The notes beneath the pieces are model-generated. The model was not told the DNA's origin. It made no database searches and saw nothing but the letters and a program-made list of their open reading frames with translations. The position numbers and the translations under genes are program-made. A stretch of 64,000 nt of DNA, taken from positions 32,433 to 96,432 of the IMG/VR virus record IMGVR_UViG_3300043468_000365. One strand, 5' to 3'. Shown piece by piece: positions 7,389 through 15,019 of the stretch (position 1 is its first letter; the number at the start of each line of letters is the position of its first letter). The stretch comes from a virus.

Positions 7389-7478
7389 ATGAAAGAAGTT
7401 TTTATGTAGGTTGCTAGATCACCACCCTTGTTTCCTAATTCACATTATGAACCAGTTATTAGAAAGGAAACAAAATGA
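7389..7478 (+). CDS. candidate UAG-readthrough micro-gene
   Basis: A strong AAGGAG site precedes ATG-AAA-GAA-GTT-TTT-ATG and then TAG (7407-7409). The frame stays open for 22 more codons to a TGA that overlaps the next ATG in the ATGA manner typical of this genome. It lies 20 bases after the CUA tRNA. With suppression it gives a 29-residue peptide containing SPPLFPNSHYEPVIRKE; without it only six residues. It may be a suppression-dependent gene, a leader peptide or chance. Confidence 0.4.
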
Positions 7479-7924
7479 GTATTGAACTAAAGATTAAATC
7501 AAAGCACCTCGGACTAGAAGCAAAAGTTATCAAGCACGAGGAACGTAAACTCAAAAAGCAAATTCGCTGGATGTCCAGTCGTCAGGCTCTTCCGCTGAAT
7601 CTTGTGTATAAGTATCAGTCTATTCATAATCACCGTGTATGGGATGTTCGGAACGAAAATCGTGCCACATTTCTTGCCCGTGCTTATCTTGCCGGCAAAC
7701 CTTATCGGTCTGTTGAGAATAAGCGTAAGGACGAATCAGTATTCAATGATTGGATTCTGCCTAGAGTGTTTGAAATGGTGAACAAGTATGGTCCTAAGGA
7801 GAATACAATCTATAAAGGTTTTAGGGAACCATATAAAGGTGCAAATCATAAAGTTCATTGCTACGATAAAGAACAGCTTGAAGCGTTTATGAATAAACTA
7901 AAAGAGTGGGCTAAACTTGACTAA
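7475..7924 (+). CDS. unknown basic phage protein
   Basis: 149 residues, rich in Lys, Arg and aromatic residues, starting MSIELKIKSKHLG with GAAAGGA before the ATG. The middle holds QALPLNLVYKYQSIHNHRVW and the end is helical. No family recognised. The lysis cassette follows. Confidence 0.65.
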   Translation: MSIELKIKSKHLGLEAKVIKHEERKLKKQIRWMSSRQALPLNLVYKYQSIHNHRVWDVRNENRATFLARAYLAGKPYRSVENKRKDESVFNDWILPRVFEMVNKYGPKENTIYKGFREPYKGANHKVHCYDKEQLEAFMNKLKEWAKLD

Positions 7925-7927
7925 ACT

Positions 7928-7934
7928 CTAAATA
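7928..7934 (+). promoter_or_regulatory. late-type motif CTAAATA
   Basis: CTAAATA, 37 bases before the holin candidate, matching the motif before pmoC and virion-region genes and differing from the T4 late -10 TATAAATA in its first bases. Late promoter is inferred. Confidence 0.45.
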
Positions 7935-7970
7935 GAAGTGGACCCTCGGGTCTACTTTCGAAAGGAGAAT

Positions 7971-8207
7971 ATGATGTTTCCATATAAAACATATCTAATG
8001 GCTCTAGTTGTATCTGTTCTACCATGGGTAACCGAAAAACTCGGCATGGTCGATTGGAATGGATTGCTACTAGGTTGGGGCGTGCCAGAAAACATGGTCG
8101 TTCCAGCAGCAACCGCAGTTAGCGGTGTTATCATGATTGTAATGCGTTTCATTACACAGGTAACAACCGTTCATACTGCTCTATTGACAGAGCCACCAAA
8201 AGAATAA
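7971..8207 (+). CDS. holin candidate
   Basis: 78 residues after AAAGGAG. Two hydrophobic segments (about residues 8-20 and 44-63) are joined by a short polar stretch, and the tail is hydrophilic: the size and layout of small two-helix holins. It faces the spanin pair across a shared terminator. Holins make the inner-membrane lesions that start lysis. The call rests on topology and context, not on a sequence family. Confidence 0.5.
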   Translation: MMFPYKTYLMALVVSVLPWVTEKLGMVDWNGLLLGWGVPENMVVPAATAVSGVIMIVMRFITQVTTVHTALLTEPPKE

Positions 8208-8213
8208 AGAATT

Positions 8214-8236
8214 GGGCGGATTTACTCCGCCCTTTT
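8214..8236. terminator. bidirectional terminator between lysis genes
   Basis: Stem GGGCGGA/TCCGCCC with loop TTTAC and T4 on the + side, between the convergent holin candidate and outer spanin genes; the last stretch overlaps the spanin stop. Confidence 0.8.
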
Positions 8237-8503
8237 CACTCTAGCGTCAGCGTCTTTCAGAAACTTACGAATACTTTCTATGGAGCTTTTACATGTCAAA
8301 TTGTTCTTATGTAATTGAACAATCAACTTGGCAACCTGACTGTCCGTCAGAGTGTTCCAGTTCGGAAAATGTTTCACAACAGGACAGTAATACATTGCCT
8401 CGTCAGGATGCACAACCATATGACGATATGATTTCACAACCTGCTTCGTGTCATTACAAGAAGCCAGTAGTATTACTGCTACCAATAGAATAATCTTTTT
8501 CAT
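8222..8503 (-). CDS. outer-membrane spanin-like lipoprotein
   Basis: 93 residues with a lipoprotein signal: hydrophobic segment ending LLASC, with the lipid-modified Cys at 16. It follows the i-spanin candidate on the minus strand and overlaps it by four bases. Together they match the Rz/Rz1 arrangement, in which the outer lipoprotein and inner coiled-coil protein fuse the two membranes in the last step of lysis. Somewhat long for an o-spanin and without the usual Pro-rich stretch. Confidence 0.6.
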   Translation of the reverse strand: MKKIILLVAVILLASCNDTKQVVKSYRHMVVHPDEAMYYCPVVKHFPNWNTLTDSQVAKLIVQLHKNNLTCKSSIESIRKFLKDADARVKRAE

Positions 8504-8883
8504 TTCATTTCTCCAAGAGACTTGATAGTGTCTTTCAATATCTGTGAGGACTCTTTGTCACGACCAGCACCAACATGCTTATCAATTTGTGTATTGATTG
8601 CCTCTAGTTTCTTTTCTAGTTCCTTGTTCTCCAGAAGAAGTTCATTGATTCGTTCCGACCTTGTTCTATACAGGTCTTCCACTTCACCGATATATCTATC
8701 ACGATCCTTTACGGTTTGTTCCAACTGTTTGATGTTATACTGTTGGAGAGCTATTTGTTTTTCCTGATCAACAATCTGCCTGTGTTTGGAATACATACCG
8801 CCAACAAGTCCAAAAACAAGAACCAAAATGGAAATCCACTTCAAAGCACCTGATGTAATTAGTGATAAAAGAATTGTGGGCAT
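8500..8883 (-). CDS. inner-membrane spanin (Rz-like)
   Basis: 127 residues: an N-terminal membrane anchor (about 14-28) followed by a long coiled coil (roughly 35-105) rich in Glu, Lys, Leu and Gln. This is the classic layout of an i-spanin, with a lipoprotein gene immediately after it. GGAGG lies before its start, overlapping the -35 box of the divergent promoter at 8885. Confidence 0.65.
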   Translation of the reverse strand: MPTILLSLITSGALKWISILVLVFGLVGGMYSKHRQIVDQEKQIALQQYNIKQLEQTVKDRDRYIGEVEDLYRTRSERINELLLENKELEKKLEAINTQIDKHVGAGRDKESSQILKDTIKSLGEMK

Positions 8884-8884
8884 C

Positions 8885-8912
8885 TTGACACCTCCGAGCG
8901 TCCTGCTATACT
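8885..8912 (+). promoter_or_regulatory. host-type promoter
   Basis: TTGACA (8885), 16-base spacer ending TGC, TATACT (8907). It drives the Bfd-like gene and overlaps the leader of the oppositely oriented spanin genes. Confidence 0.7.
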
Positions 8913-8934
8913 ATATATCTATGCGAGGAAAGAA

Positions 8935-9135
8935 ATGATTCTATGTTCCTGTAACGCTCTATCATCCAACACAATCAAACAAATTCTAACCAATCACGAA
9001 GGAGATGTTCCTTCTGTCCAACAGATTATGGAGAAACACGGTTGTTCCGTAGTTTGTGCGACTTGTGCCCATACCATCAAAGTTGAGATAAGGAAACATT
9101 ATGAAAACGTATCAATACTACGAACAGAATGTTGA
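8935..9135 (+). CDS. Bfd-like [2Fe-2S] protein
   Basis: 66 residues. Cys4 and Cys6 (CSCN) near the N-terminus and the later CATC pair give the C-x-C ... C-x-x-C spacing of the BFD-like [2Fe-2S] domain, which is itself about 65 residues. Bacterioferritin-associated ferredoxin passes electrons to bacterioferritin to release stored iron; similar domains occur as modules in nitrite reductase and NifU. A free phage-encoded copy is unusual. First gene after its own promoter with GAGGAAAG before the ATG. Confidence 0.75.
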   Translation: MILCSCNALSSNTIKQILTNHEGDVPSVQQIMEKHGCSVVCATCAHTIKVEIRKHYENVSILRTEC

Positions 9136-9298
9136 TGAACCTATAACAATCACCGATCAACAAATTCTATACGACTATTGGAATTATTGGGAATGTAAGA
9201 TGGTTCAAAAGTTTGGTGATGGTGATCCGAGAATCAATCACGAAAATTGTATTCAAGATTGGATCACAACTCATGGAGCATGGGAGAAAAAAGTATGA
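9101..9298 (+). CDS. small unknown protein
   Basis: 65 residues rich in Trp and Tyr, overlapping the Bfd-like gene and the next one. ATAAGGAAAC precedes the ATG. No family recognised. Confidence 0.6.
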   Translation: MKTYQYYEQNVDEPITITDQQILYDYWNYWECKMVQKFGDGDPRINHENCIQDWITTHGAWEKKV

Positions 9299-9486
9299 TG
9301 AAAAAATATAAAATTTGTGCTGAACCCGATTCTTTTAGAGCAGGAAAACTTTACTGGAAAGTTTGTGTTCGTGAATGGGTTCTTATCTTTCCTAGTTGGA
9401 GATGGATTGCAACGTATAATTCAAGAGAAGATGCTTTGAAGTCTGTCAATGAACTTATTGAAGCAGGAAAGGCTATTTACAAATGA
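9295..9486 (+). CDS. small unknown protein
   Basis: 63 residues from the ATG overlapping the preceding stop (an earlier start at 9247 is less likely). The middle is aromatic (VREWVLIFPSWRWIATY) and an amphipathic helix follows. Function unknown. Confidence 0.6.
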   Translation: MMKKYKICAEPDSFRAGKLYWKVCVREWVLIFPSWRWIATYNSREDALKSVNELIEAGKAIYK

Positions 9487-10151
9487 GAGTAAAAATCGGG
9501 CCGTATAAGAATTGGTATGGACCATATCAGATTGCTGAATGGGTTACATTTCTAAACGACGACCAGAAGGATAGACTAGGTGATTGGCTAGCCCAGACTT
9601 GGCTTACCAATATCTGCGACTGGATTTATAAAATTCGTGGTGAACGCACCATTAAGGTTCGTATTGATCCATATGATACTTGGAATATGGACAATACTCT
9701 TGCCCACATCATTCTACCTATGCTCAAGCAGCTAAGAGATACCAAGCATGGTTCTCCTATGGTTGATGACGAGGATCTTCCTCCACATATGCGTTATAGT
9801 GATCCCAAGGTTGATGAAAATGGTTGGGATATGGGTGACAACTGGGTTCACTATAAGTGGGAATGGGTTCTCAATGAAATGATTTGGACATTTGAGCAGG
9901 AACTTATTCCTTATGAAAACTGGCAGGAACAGTTCTATCATGGCACTCCTAATTATGTAGAAATTCCAGTGCCTTGTGAAGAAGATGGATTTAAAATACA
10001 TCGACACGTAGATGCCTCTAAGGATTGTTTCAAACTAGAACAAACTAATCCTGATTATTGGGTTGACTATGAAGGCATGAAGCGTTATAATGAACGCATT
10101 CAGAACGGCTTCCGACTATTCGGAAAGTATTATCAGAACCTGTGGGACTAA
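9483..10151 (+). CDS. unknown phage protein
   Basis: 222 residues, very rich in Trp, Tyr and Asp, with KNWYGPYQIAEWV near the start. It reads like the conserved but uncharacterised proteins near replication genes in T4-like phages of Alphaproteobacteria and cyanobacteria. No motif allows a function. Confidence 0.75.
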   Translation: MRVKIGPYKNWYGPYQIAEWVTFLNDDQKDRLGDWLAQTWLTNICDWIYKIRGERTIKVRIDPYDTWNMDNTLAHIILPMLKQLRDTKHGSPMVDDEDLPPHMRYSDPKVDENGWDMGDNWVHYKWEWVLNEMIWTFEQELIPYENWQEQFYHGTPNYVEIPVPCEEDGFKIHRHVDASKDCFKLEQTNPDYWVDYEGMKRYNERIQNGFRLFGKYYQNLWD

Positions 10152-10163
10152 GGAGAATATGGT

Positions 10164-10346
10164 ATGCACATTCTAGAAAGATATTATCTTGTTGATGATA
10201 ATGGTAACGAACATGAATTGAAATGTAAGGTTCAGACAGATATTGCTATGTTGAGAGAAGAAACGAATCATACTGCAAATAAAGAATTGCTAAAAATTAG
10301 AAACAACGAGTTGTTAGCTGAATTGTCATTGATGGGTGTTCAGTAA
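10164..10346 (+). CDS. small unknown protein
   Basis: 60 residues after AAGGAGAA. The second half is a helix of Lys/Glu/Leu (NHTANKELLKIRNNELLAEL). Role unknown. Confidence 0.6.
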   Translation: MHILERYYLVDDNGNEHELKCKVQTDIAMLREETNHTANKELLKIRNNELLAELSLMGVQ

Positions 10347-10358
10347 AAGGAGAATAAC

Positions 10359-10568
10359 ATGGTACCTTCAAGTGAAAGCAACATGCACGTCCTAGAGACT
10401 GCATTCAAGCAGCGTGCCTTTGATGGCAAGTGGGAACGAATTGTCAAGATTATGGATCTTGATAACTCTTATTCATTCGTGAATGAGAATGGTAATCGCA
10501 CTACTCTAATTCCAGAGAAGTGGGTAACGGTCGGTGTTTACGACCTTTTGATGGAGATTGTTGACTAA
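10359..10568 (+). CDS. small unknown protein
   Basis: 69 residues after AAAGGAG; the stop overlaps the next ATG. Beta-rich composition. No family recognised. Confidence 0.6.
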   Translation: MVPSSESNMHVLETAFKQRAFDGKWERIVKIMDLDNSYSFVNENGNRTTLIPEKWVTVGVYDLLMEIVD

Positions 10569-10879
10569 TGGCTAAGACAGAAAATCTAAAACTTGTTCAC
10601 ATGATGACTGGCGAGGAGTTCATTGGAGAACTTATCAGCGAGACAGAGACCACTATCACGGTAAAGAATCCGGTTCGCATCGTTGTTATTCCAACTGCGG
10701 ATCAGAACAATCCAAAGGTGGCATTCGGTCCTTATACACAGTGGACTGACGATAAACACTTGACAATCAATCGTCATCATGTTACATATATCGCTGCACC
10801 AATCAATGAGTTTGTCAATCAGTATACCTCTATGTTTGGTGGTCTAGTCCTTCCAAGATCAGAGATTATTAAGCCTTAA
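10568..10879 (+). CDS. Sm-like fold phage protein
   Basis: 103 residues. The N-terminal stretch LKLVHMMTGEEFIGELISET followed by ITVKNPVRIVV has the strand pattern of Sm/Hfq-like barrels, as seen in a conserved protein of T4-like phages near the polymerase gene. It overlaps the polymerase start by one base. RNA binding is possible but not shown. Confidence 0.55.
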   Translation: MAKTENLKLVHMMTGEEFIGELISETETTITVKNPVRIVVIPTADQNNPKVAFGPYTQWTDDKHLTINRHHVTYIAAPINEFVNQYTSMFGGLVLPRSEIIKP

Positions 10880-13422
10880 TGAAAAAACTTTATACGAGCG
10901 TTGAGGTATGGGGTGGCAAAATCCTATACCGTGGAATCGAAAACGGTCGTCGTGTGCGACACAAGGTGGATTACAACCCCACCTTGTTCGTCGCTGCGAA
11001 TAAGCCTATCAAGTATACCACCATTTACGGTGAGTATGTCGCACCTATAAAACCAGGCAACATCCGAGAGTGCCGAGATTTCGTAAAACAGTATGAAGGT
11101 GTGGATAACTTCAAGGTTTATGGCAATCAGAAATATCATTATTGTTTCATCGCCGACGAGTTTCCTGGTACGATTGACTGGGACGCCTCGCAAATCCGTA
11201 TAGCCAATATCGATATCGAAGTTGGCTCCGAGAATGGCTTTCCAGAACCAGAACTCGCCAATGAACCGTTGACAGCAATCACGGTATTGGTTGATGGCGT
11301 CTTCCATACATTTGGAACAGGTCCATATAACACCAAGCGCCATGATGTGGTGTATTATAGATGTGCCGACGAGTTTCAACTTGTTAGCATGTTTCTTGGC
11401 TGGTGGCAACAGGATCATCCGGATATCATTACAGGTTGGAACGTAGAACAGTTCGATATTCCTTATCTTGTAAATCGTATTTCTAAACTGTATGGTGATG
11501 AAGTAAAGAAACTTTCGCCATGGAACGTTATCAATGCCAAGACACTGGATCTTGGCATGAATCGTAAGGGACAGGGTTATTCCATTCTTGGTGTGGCTAC
11601 TCTGGACCTAATGGCACTATATAAGAAATATGCTCCTGATGGCAAATCGCAAGAAAGCTATCGTCTAGACAACATTGCGAATGTTGAGCTAGGTGAGCGT
11701 AAACTATCATATGAAGAATTTGGTTCACTTCATAATCTCTACAAGGAAGATTATCAGAAGTTCATTGACTATAACATCAAAGACGTTGATCTTGTGAACC
11801 GACTTGATGAAAAGCACAAGTTTATTGAACTTGCTCTAACTCTTTCATATGATAACAAATGTAACTACGAGGACGTGTTCGCACAAGTCCGTATGTGGGA
11901 CGTTATTTGCTTTAATCATTTGAAGGCGAAAAACGTGGTCGTCCCTCCTATTGAAAGACACGAAAAGGAGGCTGCCTATGTTGGCGCTTATGTTAAAGAC
12001 CCTATTACTGGTTTCCATGATTGGGTGGCTAGTTTTGATGTTAACTCAGAGTATCCGTCTGTTATTATGGGGACCAATATCTCTCCTGAGACGATTATCG
12101 AACCTAGTGCTTATAGCGATTGTATGCGGTCTATTATATCCGCTAATGTCACTGTTGATGGCCTTCTTAATAAGTCTATTGATACATCATGTCTAAAGGA
12201 AGAGAACGTTTGTTTGGCTGCTAACGGTCAGTTCTATCGCCGTGACAAGCAAGGCTTCATGGCTGAAATGGTTGAAAAGATGTTCGCTGATCGTAAGATA
12301 TACAAGAAGGCAATGTTGGATGCACAAGCACAATATGAAAATGAAATCGACGAAGCAAAGAAGAAAGAACTTAAAAAGACCATTGCAAAATACAACAACC
12401 TGCAACTCTCCAAAAAAGTATCGCTCAACTCGCTATACGGTGCGATGGGTTCACAGTATTTTCGGTTTTTCGATTTACGAAATGCGATTGCAATCACGAC
12501 TACGAGCCAATTGTCAATACGCTGGATCGAAAGATCACTTAATAACTATCTCAACAAACTACTGAAAACGGAGAGCGATTATGTTATTGCAGTCGATACT
12601 GATTCAGTTTACCTTGCACTTAAGGATGTGGTATGCCAGACGTTGCGTGGCGATGTTAAGGATACTGCAAAAGCCATCGCTTTCATGGACAGAGTATGCG
12701 AAAGTAAATTGCAACCTGTTATTGATAAGGCTTGCGGAGAGCTTGGCGAATACACTAACGTCTTTCAGCAAAAGATTGTCATGAAGCGAGAGGTCTTGGC
12801 AGACAAAGCAATCTGGACTGCCAAGAAGCGATACATTCTAAATGTCCATAACTCCGAGGGTGTGCAGTATGCCAAACCCAAGAAGAAGGTTATGGGTCTA
12901 GAGATGATTAAGTCATCGACACCGACCGCATGTAGAGACAAACTAAGAGAATCCATTGATGTTATCTTTGACGCAAATGAAGAAGCTATCCAAACTTTCA
13001 TTCAAACTTTCCGTAGTGAATTTGAAACTCTGCCTTTGGCGGACATTGCATTTCCTCGTGGCGTCAATGGACTGGATAAGTATTCAGACAAGAAAAGCAT
13101 ATATGGATCCGGTTGTCCTATCCATGTTCGTGGTTCTCTCATATACAATCACTTTCTATCTACTCATAAACTTACTAATAAGTATCAACTAATCAAAGGT
13201 GGTGAGAAGATCAAGTTTGTGTTTCTGAAAGAACCAAACACAGTGCAATCAAATGTGATTGCATTTCCACAAGGAGATATACCTAAAGAGTTTGACTTAC
13301 ACAAGTATATCGACTATAATACGCAATTCGAGAAATCGTTCCTCGAACCACTCAAGATCATTTTGGATGCTATTGATTGGAAAACAGAACGAACATCAAG
13401 TTTGGAGGACTTCTTTTCATGA
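10879..13422 (+). CDS. 43: family B DNA polymerase (T4 gp43 type)
   Basis: 847 residues. The replicative polymerase with 3'-5' proofreading. The exonuclease motif NIDIEVG is near residue 110, motif A DVNSEYPSVI near 387-396, the KxxxNSLYG motif near 512-520 and motif C VDTDSVY near 570. It is slightly shorter than T4 gp43 (898). It heads the replication block and overlaps the genes on both sides. Intact in one frame, without introns or inteins. Confidence 0.96.
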   Translation: MKKLYTSVEVWGGKILYRGIENGRRVRHKVDYNPTLFVAANKPIKYTTIYGEYVAPIKPGNIRECRDFVKQYEGVDNFKVYGNQKYHYCFIADEFPGTIDWDASQIRIANIDIEVGSENGFPEPELANEPLTAITVLVDGVFHTFGTGPYNTKRHDVVYYRCADEFQLVSMFLGWWQQDHPDIITGWNVEQFDIPYLVNRISKLYGDEVKKLSPWNVINAKTLDLGMNRKGQGYSILGVATLDLMALYKKYAPDGKSQESYRLDNIANVELGERKLSYEEFGSLHNLYKEDYQKFIDYNIKDVDLVNRLDEKHKFIELALTLSYDNKCNYEDVFAQVRMWDVICFNHLKAKNVVVPPIERHEKEAAYVGAYVKDPITGFHDWVASFDVNSEYPSVIMGTNISPETIIEPSAYSDCMRSIISANVTVDGLLNKSIDTSCLKEENVCLAANGQFYRRDKQGFMAEMVEKMFADRKIYKKAMLDAQAQYENEIDEAKKKELKKTIAKYNNLQLSKKVSLNSLYGAMGSQYFRFFDLRNAIAITTTSQLSIRWIERSLNNYLNKLLKTESDYVIAVDTDSVYLALKDVVCQTLRGDVKDTAKAIAFMDRVCESKLQPVIDKACGELGEYTNVFQQKIVMKREVLADKAIWTAKKRYILNVHNSEGVQYAKPKKKVMGLEMIKSSTPTACRDKLRESIDVIFDANEEAIQTFIQTFRSEFETLPLADIAFPRGVNGLDKYSDKKSIYGSGCPIHVRGSLIYNHFLSTHKLTNKYQLIKGGEKIKFVFLKEPNTVQSNVIAFPQGDIPKEFDLHKYIDYNTQFEKSFLEPLKIILDAIDWKTERTSSLEDFFS

Positions 13423-13592
13423 CAGAAGACAATAGGTATTCGCCGGGTAAACTTTATGAGTTCAAGCCTGACGAAAAGATCACATCCGAAAATATGGTGG
13501 AACTTTGTAATGTCATCCGTATTGGCGTAGGTGGTCATGTTCTAAAGGAAATGAGTGAGGAGTTACAAAACTATTTCAAAGAAGTAGCGTAA
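13419..13592 (+). CDS. small unknown protein
   Basis: 57 residues from the ATG overlapping the polymerase stop, so coupled to it. Mostly helical. No family recognised. Confidence 0.6.
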   Translation: MTEDNRYSPGKLYEFKPDEKITSENMVELCNVIRIGVGGHVLKEMSEELQNYFKEVA

Positions 13593-13632
13593 CGAGATTG
13601 TTGCCTACTAACTGACAAAAAGGAGATTCTAT

Positions 13633-14691
13633 ATGTCAGATATTTTTAGTAATCTATTATCAGAAATCGATAACGAGTATGCAGGCATTGTTGATGATGG
13701 TGTTGCCGCTGGTGATGTGTCAGGATTCATTGGCACAGGCAGCTATGCTATGAATGCCTTGCTATCTGGTTCAATCTATGGAGGTCTACCACAGAACAAG
13801 GTTACAGCATTTGCTGGTGAGCCTTCTGTTGGTAAGACCTTTTACGCATTGAATGTGGTAAAGCAGTTTCTAGAGGACAACGCAAATGGCTTTGTATTTT
13901 ACTTTGAGTCCGAGTCCGCTATCTCCAGACAATTCATTGTTGATCGTGGCATTGACGCAAGGCGTGTTGGCATTGTTCCTGTGGCTACTGTGCAGGAGTT
14001 TAGAACGCAGGCAGTAAAGATTCTGGACAAGTATCTTGATGGCAAAGAAAAGCCACCGATGCTTTTTGTTCTGGATTCTCTTGGCAATCTTTCTACAGAT
14101 AAAGAAATGGCAGATATTGCTGACGGTAAAGACACAAGAGACATGACCAGAGCCCAATTGGTTCGAGGTGCCTTCCGTGTTCTTACATTGAAACTCGGTA
14201 AGGCTAAGGTTCCACTAATCGTCACCAATCACGTTTATGATGTTGTTGGATCTTATGTGCCAATGAAGAAGATGGGTGGTGGTTCTGGTCTAGAGTATGC
14301 CGCATCTACAATTATCTTCCTATCAAAGAAGAAAGATAAGGCACTAGACGATGACAATGGCAGAACTGGTGCAGTTATTACCGCACATCTAAAGAAGTCT
14401 CGTATGACTATTGAAGATAAGAAAGTTGAGACTTGGCTAAACTATCAGGCAGGTCTAGACAAGTATTATGGTCTGCTTGATTTGGCAGAACGCTATGGCA
14501 TCGTCAAGAAGATTTCAAACAAGTATGAGTTTCCTGATGGATCAAAGGCATTCGAAAGCCAGATCAAGAAGAACCCAGAGAAGTTCTTTACACCTGAAAT
14601 ACTAGATGCTATCAATGAAGGTTGTCAGGCAGATTTCATGTATGGCAAATATAATGTAGAAGTGGAGACAGAAGATGGAAATGGGAACTGA
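13633..14691 (+). CDS. uvsX: UvsX recombinase (RecA family)
   Basis: 352 residues, near the size of T4 UvsX (391). Walker A GEPSVGKT at 62-69 and Walker B MLFVLDSLGNL near 143-153. It forms filaments on single-stranded DNA for strand exchange and recombination-dependent replication. AAAAAGGAG precedes the ATG; its 3' end overlaps the next gene, and the uvsX-small gene-gp41 order is that of T4-like phages. Confidence 0.95.
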   Translation: MSDIFSNLLSEIDNEYAGIVDDGVAAGDVSGFIGTGSYAMNALLSGSIYGGLPQNKVTAFAGEPSVGKTFYALNVVKQFLEDNANGFVFYFESESAISRQFIVDRGIDARRVGIVPVATVQEFRTQAVKILDKYLDGKEKPPMLFVLDSLGNLSTDKEMADIADGKDTRDMTRAQLVRGAFRVLTLKLGKAKVPLIVTNHVYDVVGSYVPMKKMGGGSGLEYAASTIIFLSKKKDKALDDDNGRTGAVITAHLKKSRMTIEDKKVETWLNYQAGLDKYYGLLDLAERYGIVKKISNKYEFPDGSKAFESQIKKNPEKFFTPEILDAINEGCQADFMYGKYNVEVETEDGNGN

Positions 14692-15019
14692 CTTTCGATT
14701 TAGAGATGACCTTTTTGACGAAAAACAAGAAGGTTCTACATGCCCAATTGAATTAATGCTTGACCCATTCGCTGGAGTGTGCTATCGTTATACAGTTGTC
14801 AAATTCAAGATGGAAGAAGATGGCACGCCGAAACTCCAATATGATTATGAGATTATCAAGACAAACGATTTGTCAATGATGACCTTGCGAAAGAATGAGA
14901 AGTTCAATACTGTATTAGGTCTAATTCTCAATACACTGTTATTGGATGCATCGGAAGCAGAGAATGGGATGAACATTGAGACTCGAACAAACGATACTGA
15001 AAAATCTAATCAAGAATGA
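14675..15019 (+). CDS. conserved T4-like protein between uvsX and helicase
   Basis: 114 residues, acidic, overlapping uvsX at its start and the helicase gene at its end. The position between uvsX and gene 41 is occupied by a short gene in T4-like phages. It starts at 14675 or at a second ATG two codons later. Function unknown. Confidence 0.7.
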   Translation: MEMGTDFRFRDDLFDEKQEGSTCPIELMLDPFAGVCYRYTVVKFKMEEDGTPKLQYDYEIIKTNDLSMMTLRKNEKFNTVLGLILNTLLLDASEAENGMNIETRTNDTEKSNQE

